Assembly (NCBI GenBank): GCA_905214955.1
Contig: CAJMON010000002.1
Location: forward strand, 1 to 64,000
Origin: an uncultured bacterium
GTDB taxonomy: Bacteria; Bacillota; Clostridia; Lachnospirales; Lachnospiraceae
Length of the DNA: 64,000 nucleotides
Direction of reading: 5' to 3'
Position numbers and translations under genes: made by a program. Below the pieces are notes generated by a model. That model was given only the letters and a program-made list of their open reading frames with translations. It was not told the origin of the DNA and searched no databases. Numbering within the stretch: the first letter of the stretch is position 1; each line of letters starts with the position of its first letter. Positions 59,345-64,000 of the stretch are shown here, piece by piece.

Positions 59345-59907
59345 AGATTTCTCTCCTGCGCTTTTCTTACGAACACGTGCTGGTTCGTCTTGTAGCGTTT
59401 TGTTTTTTCAACTGTAAATCCAAGCTCCTTCAGATATGCAAATGAGGTCTCAAGAGAAGCTTCTATTATAATCAAGGTTCCTTCATCCGCCAGATGGGAG
59501 TCAGCCAGATATTCCAGAACCTGCTTTTCCCACAGATGGTCATAGGGAGGATCCATAAAAATCATGTCAAATGTCTTTTTCCCTTCCAAGGAACGCAGTG
59601 CCTGCAAAACATCCATATTCACCACTTGTGCCCCATCTTTCAGACGGGTAAAGGTAAGGTTGTCCCGGATACAGTCTGCTGCTTTTTTGCCGTTTTCTAC
59701 AAAAACAGCTTCTTTTGCCCCACGGCTTAATGCTTCGATGCCAATGGCACCGCTTCCGGCAAACAAATCCAGAAAACTGGCTTCATACAGATGATTCTGA
59801 AGCATATTGAATAAAGTTTCCTTGATCCGGTCCGTGGTAGGTCTGGTGTCCATGCCTGGAATGGTCTTTAAAGGAAGACTTCTGGCTTTTCCTGCGATTA
59901 CTCTCAT
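59341..59907 (-). CDS. rsmD: 16S rRNA (guanine-966-N2)-methyltransferase RsmD
   Basis: A 188-aa SAM-dependent methyltransferase. MRVIAGKARSLPLKTIPG starts the family, DLFAGSGAIGIEALSRGA is the SAM site and FMDPPYDHLW is the DPPY catalytic motif. The pairing with coaD is conserved in Firmicutes. Confidence 0.95.
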   Translation of the reverse strand: MRVIAGKARSLPLKTIPGMDTRPTTDRIKETLFNMLQNHLYEASFLDLFAGSGAIGIEALSRGAKEAVFVENGKKAADCIRDNLTFTRLKDGAQVVNMDVLQALRSLEGKKTFDMIFMDPPYDHLWEKQVLEYLADSHLADEGTLIIIEASLETSFAYLKELGFTVEKTKRYKTNQHVFVRKAQERNL

Positions 59908-59957
59908 GTCTTTTTCCTTTGTGATTGGTTTTCCTGTTTTGATTACAGTCTTATCTT

Positions 59958-59987
59958 ATTATAGTAGTTTTCAGGTACCGCTGTCAA
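59958..59987 (-). promoter_or_regulatory. Promoter of rsmD-coaD
   Basis: Minus strand TTGACA, 18-base spacer, TATAAT, about 50 bases before the rsmD ATG. Confidence 0.75.
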
Positions 59988-60017
59988 TTCTTTTTGCGAG
60001 AAAGTCTCCTTGCAGAA

Positions 60018-60055
60018 CAAAAAAAGGCCTTCCCGTTTTTCCTTGGAAAGCCTTT
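60018..60055 (-). terminator. Intrinsic terminator after phoU
   Basis: AAAGGCTTTCC pairs with GGGAAGGCCTTT over 11 bp (one wobble) and is followed by a T-run on the minus strand. Confidence 0.85.
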
Positions 60056-60077
60056 GAAATACTGGTTTTTCCGGCGT

Positions 60078-60737
60078 TTAGCTGTTCATGTACTGTTCTA
60101 AATCACCGGTGATGATAAATCCTACCCACTCTGCAATATTGACGCAGTGGTCTGCCATGCGTTCTACATATTTGATAATCATAAAGTAATCCAGATAGGT
60201 TTTGATATGCAGCGGATTTTCCCGCATATCAGCGCAGAGTTCGTTTTTCATTCTCTCAAACAAATCGTCAATTTCATCGTCTTTTTCGGCAACACGCTGG
60301 CTTTTTTCAAGATCTTCTTCCACAAAGCTGTCAATGGTATCTCTCACCATTTCTTTGACTTCTGCCAGCATATCGAAGAGTTTTTCCGGTCCTGTTACCG
60401 GAGAATCTTCATTGATCTCTAAAAGATTTTCAGAAATGTCGCTGCAATGGTCTGCAATTCGCTCAATATCCGAAATCAGGCGCATGATGGAAGTGACACG
60501 GCGCAGATCTGTCGCCACTGGCTGCTGTTTGGCCACAATGCGGATGCATCCTTTTTCAATGGTTCGCTCCATATCATCAATGATATCATCTTCGGCTACA
60601 ATCTTTTTAGCAAGACTGGAATCCAAATCTTTTAATGCCTGTGTTACCTGGTCAATCATGGATTCCAGCTGCTCTCCCATCTGGCTGACCTGAAGTGCCA
60701 GCTGGTTTAATTCTTCTGTATATACTTTTCTAGGCAT
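60078..60737 (-). CDS. phoU: Phosphate regulator PhoU
   Basis: A 219-aa helical protein with two PhoU repeats (about residues 10-100 and 115-210), containing the metal-binding E/DxxxD-type motifs (ERIADHCSDISE and ERMADHCVNIAEW). PhoU damps phosphate uptake and links Pst to the PhoR kinase. The ATG at 60737 has GGGGAG upstream; a longer frame runs into pstB. It is the last gene of the pst operon. Confidence 0.95.
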   Translation of the reverse strand: MPRKVYTEELNQLALQVSQMGEQLESMIDQVTQALKDLDSSLAKKIVAEDDIIDDMERTIEKGCIRIVAKQQPVATDLRRVTSIMRLISDIERIADHCSDISENLLEINEDSPVTGPEKLFDMLAEVKEMVRDTIDSFVEEDLEKSQRVAEKDDEIDDLFERMKNELCADMRENPLHIKTYLDYFMIIKYVERMADHCVNIAEWVGFIITGDLEQYMNS

Positions 60738-60777
60738 GGCGTTCTCCCCCGCTTCTTTTCTTTCTTTTTTTGCTTCA

Positions 60778-61527
60778 TCATCCAAAACGTCCGGTAATAT
60801 ACTCTTCCGTCTTTTTCTCTCTGGGATTGTTGAAAATCTGCATGGTATCCCCGTATTCTACCACATCACCGGTGAGGAAAAATGCAGTTTTGTCGGAAAT
60901 ACGGCTTGCCTGCTGCATGTTGTGAGTAACGATGACAATGGTATATTTCTTTTTCAGCTCAACAGCAAGGTCTTCGATTTTTAAGGTGGAAATGGGGTCC
61001 AGCGCACTGGTGGGCTCATCCATCAGGATCACTTCCGGCTCCACTGCCAGGGCTCTTGCAATGCAGATTCTCTGCTGCTGGCCACCGGATACTCCTACGG
61101 CATTTTTCTTTAACCGGTCTTTGACTTCATCCCAGATCGCTGCCTGGCGCAGGGAACGTTCCACAATCTCATCTAACTGGGATTTTTTCTTGATACCGTG
61201 AATCCTTGGACCGTAAGCAACGTTGTCGTAAATGCTCATGGGAAACGGGTTTGGCTGCTGGAATACCATTCCCACTCTCTGGCGCAGTCGGATCACGTCG
61301 ATGTCTTTGTAAATATCCGTATGATCCAGAAAAACTTTTCCCTCAATCCGGCATCCTTCCACCAGGTCATTCATCCGGTTTAAGGTCTTGAGAAAAGTAG
61401 ATTTTCCGCAGCCGGAAGGCCCGATAAAAGCGACGATCTGCTTTTGTGGTATTTCCATGTTGATGTGGTGCAGGGCCTGAAAATCTCCATAATATAGATC
61501 CAGGTCTTTCACCGTAAATTTCGGCAT
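60778..61527 (-). CDS. pstB: Phosphate ABC transporter ATPase PstB
   Basis: A 249-aa ATPase of the high-affinity phosphate importer. Walker A GPSGCGKST, Q-loop FQQPNPFPMSIYDNVAYG, signature VSGGQQQRICIARAL, Walker B VILMDEPTSALDP. The ATG at 61527 (MPKFTV) has GAAGGA upstream; an ATG 15 bases earlier also has a weak site, so the start could be 5 residues longer. Confidence 0.96.
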   Translation of the reverse strand: MPKFTVKDLDLYYGDFQALHHINMEIPQKQIVAFIGPSGCGKSTFLKTLNRMNDLVEGCRIEGKVFLDHTDIYKDIDVIRLRQRVGMVFQQPNPFPMSIYDNVAYGPRIHGIKKKSQLDEIVERSLRQAAIWDEVKDRLKKNAVGVSGGQQQRICIARALAVEPEVILMDEPTSALDPISTLKIEDLAVELKKKYTIVIVTHNMQQASRISDKTAFFLTGDVVEYGDTMQIFNNPREKKTEEYITGRFG

Positions 61528-61548
61528 TGTGTTTCCTTCCATAGCCGT

Positions 61549-62631
61549 CTACTCTCCTTTTTTCGCTAACAGTTTTTTAGTGATTGATTTTGAAGCAAAA
61601 TTCAATACAATGATGATTGCCAGAAGAACAATACCAATGGCACATGCTGTGGTCAAATCATTTTCTTCTTTCATCAGGGTGTACATTTTAATGGTAAGGG
61701 TGGCACCGCTGGCGGAATTTCCAACCAGTGCTTTTGGAATACTGGCAACCGTTCCTGCGGTAAGAAGCAGTGCTGCGGATTCCCCTACAATTCGGCCAAT
61801 ACTTAAGATCACGGCAACTAAAATTCCAGGCAGGGCATTTGGCAGAACGACTCGGGCAATGGTCTGCAGTCTGGTGGCGCCAAGTCCCAGGGAAGATTCC
61901 CGGTAGGTTTTCGGAATAGCCTTCAGTGCTTCTTCTGTTGTGGTAATGATGGTTGGCAGAAGAATGATGGAAAGCGTCAGGGCACCTGCCAGAATGGAAT
62001 ACTGCATGTGGCAGATTTTTACAAAAAACAGATTTCCAAATAATCCGAAGATAATGGAAGGAATTCCGGCCAGGTTTTCAATGGCAAAATGAATGGTGGT
62101 CATCAGCTTTCCAAGTTTTGCATATTCAATCAGATATACGGCGGACAAAATGCCGATGGGTGCAGCAATTATCAGAGAAAGAAGAATCATATAAATGGTG
62201 GTGACGGTCATAGGAACAATGCCGCCTCCTGGATGGATGGATTTGATCCGCAGAGAGCCATCATCCTGACGGTCAGCTTTCACGATAAAATCCCCTTTCT
62301 GGAGTTTGACCGGAGCGCCTTTGGCATTGATGGCTGTTTTTAAAATGGAATCTTGATCCATGGAAACAATTTCCAGACCTTTCGCTCCTTCTTTTAAGGT
62401 AATGCCAAGGGTATCAACGCTTCCTTCCTGGATCACATCCGAATCCACATCTGACTGCACAAATCCATAAGAAGTGGTATCCTCCCAGGTTCTTGTCAAA
62501 AAGGAAAGATTAATACTTGGAAGTCCTTTTATCAATACAAATCCGATGATCACCACAAGAATGAAAACTGTGAATCCGGCGGAAATATAGATGGCTGCCT
62601 GCGTAAGTAGATCTTTTGTTTTTCTGCTCAT
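61549..62631 (-). CDS. pstA: Phosphate ABC transporter permease PstA
   Basis: A 360-aa permease. It has an N-terminal membrane helix (residues about 10-35), then a soluble insert of about 100 residues (EDTTSYGFVQSDVDSDVIQ ... RIKSIHPGG) that is longer than in E. coli PstA, and then five membrane segments with the coupling loop ESSLGLGATRLQTIARVVLPNALPGI. The insert lies outside the cell and is probably a small beta domain. Its ATG overlaps the pstC stop by 4 bases. Confidence 0.94.
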   Translation of the reverse strand: MSRKTKDLLTQAAIYISAGFTVFILVVIIGFVLIKGLPSINLSFLTRTWEDTTSYGFVQSDVDSDVIQEGSVDTLGITLKEGAKGLEIVSMDQDSILKTAINAKGAPVKLQKGDFIVKADRQDDGSLRIKSIHPGGGIVPMTVTTIYMILLSLIIAAPIGILSAVYLIEYAKLGKLMTTIHFAIENLAGIPSIIFGLFGNLFFVKICHMQYSILAGALTLSIILLPTIITTTEEALKAIPKTYRESSLGLGATRLQTIARVVLPNALPGILVAVILSIGRIVGESAALLLTAGTVASIPKALVGNSASGATLTIKMYTLMKEENDLTTACAIGIVLLAIIIVLNFASKSITKKLLAKKGE

Positions 62632-63518
62632 GATGCTTTTTCACCTGCCTTATGTGTCAGTCGGATCATGGTTAAATTCACGATCATAATAAATACGAAG
62701 AGAACCACACCAGTTGCAAACAGCATTTCCTGCTGACGTCCGGAAGAATAACTCATCTCCATTGCAATGTTGGTGGTCAGCGGACGGATCATGGACCAGA
62801 TATCTGCCGGAAGTCCGGATGTGGGATTGCCGGCAATCATCATTACTGCCATGGTTTCTCCAATAGCACGTCCAATACCAAGAACGGAAGCGGAAAGGAT
62901 TCCGGATTTAGCTGCCGGTACCACTACACGGAAAATGGTCTGCATTTTGGATGCCCCAAGTCCTAACGAGGCTTCCCGATAGGATTTCGGCACTGCCCGA
63001 AGTGCCGTTTCAGCAAGAGACACGATGGTTGGCAGAATCATAATAGTCAGTACCAGGATCACTGCCAGCAAAGACTGTCCCTGAACCTTCGGAGAAATTT
63101 CTTTGATAATCGGAACAATCACACCCAATCCAAAAGCGCCGTACAGCACGGAGGGAATACCTGCAAGAAGTTCCACTGCCGGTTTGATAATTTTCACTGC
63201 GTTTTCCGGTGCAATTTCCGAGATGAAAACCGCTGTAAGAAGTCCGATGGGGACTCCAATTAGGATTGCGCCTGTGGTAGCCAGCACAGATCCTGCAATC
63301 ATGTAAAAGATGCCATAAACATTTTCGCTTGGTGCCCATCTTGTTCCGGAAAGGAAATCCCAGAAAGAATAGGCATCTGCTCCAAAGAAGGGATGAAGGC
63401 CTTTACAAAAGACAAATACAATGATCGCTGCTACGGAAACCACGCCCACCAGGGCACAGATCAAAAAGATGGTTTCTATAATCTTTTCAAATACTTCTCT
63501 TTTTACGTTTCGCTTCAT
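62628..63518 (-). CDS. pstC: Phosphate ABC transporter permease PstC
   Basis: A 296-aa permease with six membrane segments and the coupling loop EASLGLGASKMQTIFRVVVPAAKSGI. The ATG at 63518 (MKRNVKREVFEKII) has AGGAGAG upstream. The longer frame reaches into the pstS-pstC gap and has no ribosome site. It follows pstS across a hairpin. Confidence 0.95.
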   Translation of the reverse strand: MKRNVKREVFEKIIETIFLICALVGVVSVAAIIVFVFCKGLHPFFGADAYSFWDFLSGTRWAPSENVYGIFYMIAGSVLATTGAILIGVPIGLLTAVFISEIAPENAVKIIKPAVELLAGIPSVLYGAFGLGVIVPIIKEISPKVQGQSLLAVILVLTIMILPTIVSLAETALRAVPKSYREASLGLGASKMQTIFRVVVPAAKSGILSASVLGIGRAIGETMAVMMIAGNPTSGLPADIWSMIRPLTTNIAMEMSYSSGRQQEMLFATGVVLFVFIMIVNLTMIRLTHKAGEKAS

Positions 63519-63561
63519 GTAAGATACTCTCTCCTGTTTTACTCTGTCAGACGGGAAAACT

Positions 63562-63595
63562 CCCGAAGCTTCCTTCTTTCGTAAAAAGCTCCGGG
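63562..63595 (-). terminator. Hairpin between pstS and pstC (partial terminator or mRNA processing site)
   Basis: CCCGGAGCTT and AAGCTTCGGG form a 10-bp stem (one wobble) followed by AGTTTTCCC, a weak T-run. It probably lowers pstCAB-phoU expression relative to pstS. Confidence 0.6.
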
Positions 63596-63621
63596 ACATC
63601 CCAAATCCGGCCACAGATTTC

Positions 63622-64000
63622 TTACTTTGTTTCAGATGCAGTTTCTGTTTCCGTCTCAGACTGTGCTTCTGCTTCTTCTGCAACGGTGATCTCACCACTG
63701 TCAGTTACGATGGTCTGTCCTTCGTCAGATACTGCGAAATCCAGGAATGCACTTGCTGCATCGTTGACGGTCTTGTCGGTGTAGCAGAAGACAAACGGTC
63801 TGGAAAGAGGATAAGTTCCTTTCTTTGCATTTTCATCGTTAGCTTCTACACCTGCGATGGTCAGTGGTTTTACAGAATCATCGATGAAGGAGAAGGAAAC
63901 ATAACCGATGGCATTTTCATTCTCTGCTACAGATGCCTGAACATTTCCGTTTCCTTCTACAACGGATGCGCTTCCGGTTAATCCGCCTGCATCTTTCAGT
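63622..64000 (-). CDS. pstS: Phosphate-binding protein PstS, C-terminal part, cut by window edge
   Basis: The visible 125 codons encode the end of a PstS-type phosphate-binding protein: IGYVSFSFIDD, YPLSRPFVFCYTD, and AASAFLDFAVSDEGQTIV are typical. The N-terminus with its signal peptide is outside the window. It ends in an acidic Ser/Glu/Thr tail (EAEAQSETETETASETK), like the amino-acid binding protein at 50712-51620. First gene of pstSCAB-phoU. Confidence 0.9.
   Translation of the reverse strand, partial: LKDAGGLTGSASVVEGNGNVQASVAENENAIGYVSFSFIDDSVKPLTIAGVEANDENAKKGTYPLSRPFVFCYTDKTVNDAASAFLDFAVSDEGQTIVTDSGEITVAEEAEAQSETETETASETK

Overview
This window looks like core chromosome of an anaerobic gut Firmicute, most likely Lachnospiraceae (Blautia-like). 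That is an inference from family knowledge. It rests on the LexA/LysM pair, ribosomal protein L27 with its cleavable N-terminus and Prp protease, the SUF operon led by an Rrf2 regulator, HisZ plus short HisG, a threonine T-box and a YlbJ-like protein. Nearly everything lies on the minus strand; only lexA and the ylbJ-like gene are on the plus strand. No rRNA, tRNA, CRISPR array, insertion sequence or prophage was recognised. A tyrosine recombinase is cut by the left edge and pstS by the right edge.

Layout from left to right. 1-2.5 kb: recombinase start, a non-coding gap with a hairpin repeat, a cshA-type DEAD-box helicase whose leader carries an intrinsic terminator behind a perfect promoter, and a 76-aa orphan. 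2.6-3.9 kb: SOS module with a LysM division-inhibitor-like gene divergent from lexA and three LexA boxes between them. 4-9.3 kb: a JetA-JetB-JetC (Wadjet/MksFEB, SMC-like) operon with no jetD. 9.4-13.9 kb: obgE-yhbY-nadD-yqeK-rsfS preceded by rplU-prp-rpmA, with a structured RNA candidate between rpmA and obgE. 14-17.8 kb: radical SAM (TIGR03960), DUF2344 and RNase G. 18-20 kb: a lone GH120 beta-xylosidase-like gene.

20.1-22.3 kb: a metal-exporting P1B-ATPase with a separate HMA chaperone behind an ArsR-type operator. 22.5-28.1 kb: iscR/rrf2-sufCBDSU plus a second HMA protein. 28.2-30.4 kb: enolase and TcdA. 30.4-33.9 kb: a DUF5685 / J-domain / Hsp70 operon. 34-35.6 kb: a repeat-like gap and a secreted phosphodiester glycosidase. 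35.6-40.6 kb: hisZGDB and a three-domain HisIE. 40.6-48.2 kb: recU, rRNA modification enzymes, SDR, YgiQ, HAD. 48.3-51.7 kb: an amino-acid ABC transporter with a DDAH-like enzyme. 51.8-54 kb: thrS and its T-box. 54-57.2 kb: a surface transglutaminase-like protein, an FnIII fragment and a small alarmone synthetase. 57.2-60 kb: ylbJ-like, coiled-coil protein, coaD, rsmD. 60-64 kb: pstSCAB-phoU.

The most interesting items are the JetABC operon without its nuclease, the DUF5685-Hsp40-Hsp70 module (DUF5685 has two Asp-rich motifs reminiscent of isoprenoid synthases), the two-domain RNA candidate before obgE, and the terminator in the helicase leader. All coordinates, motifs and hairpins were read by eye. 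Folding energies, homology searches and GC content were not computed.
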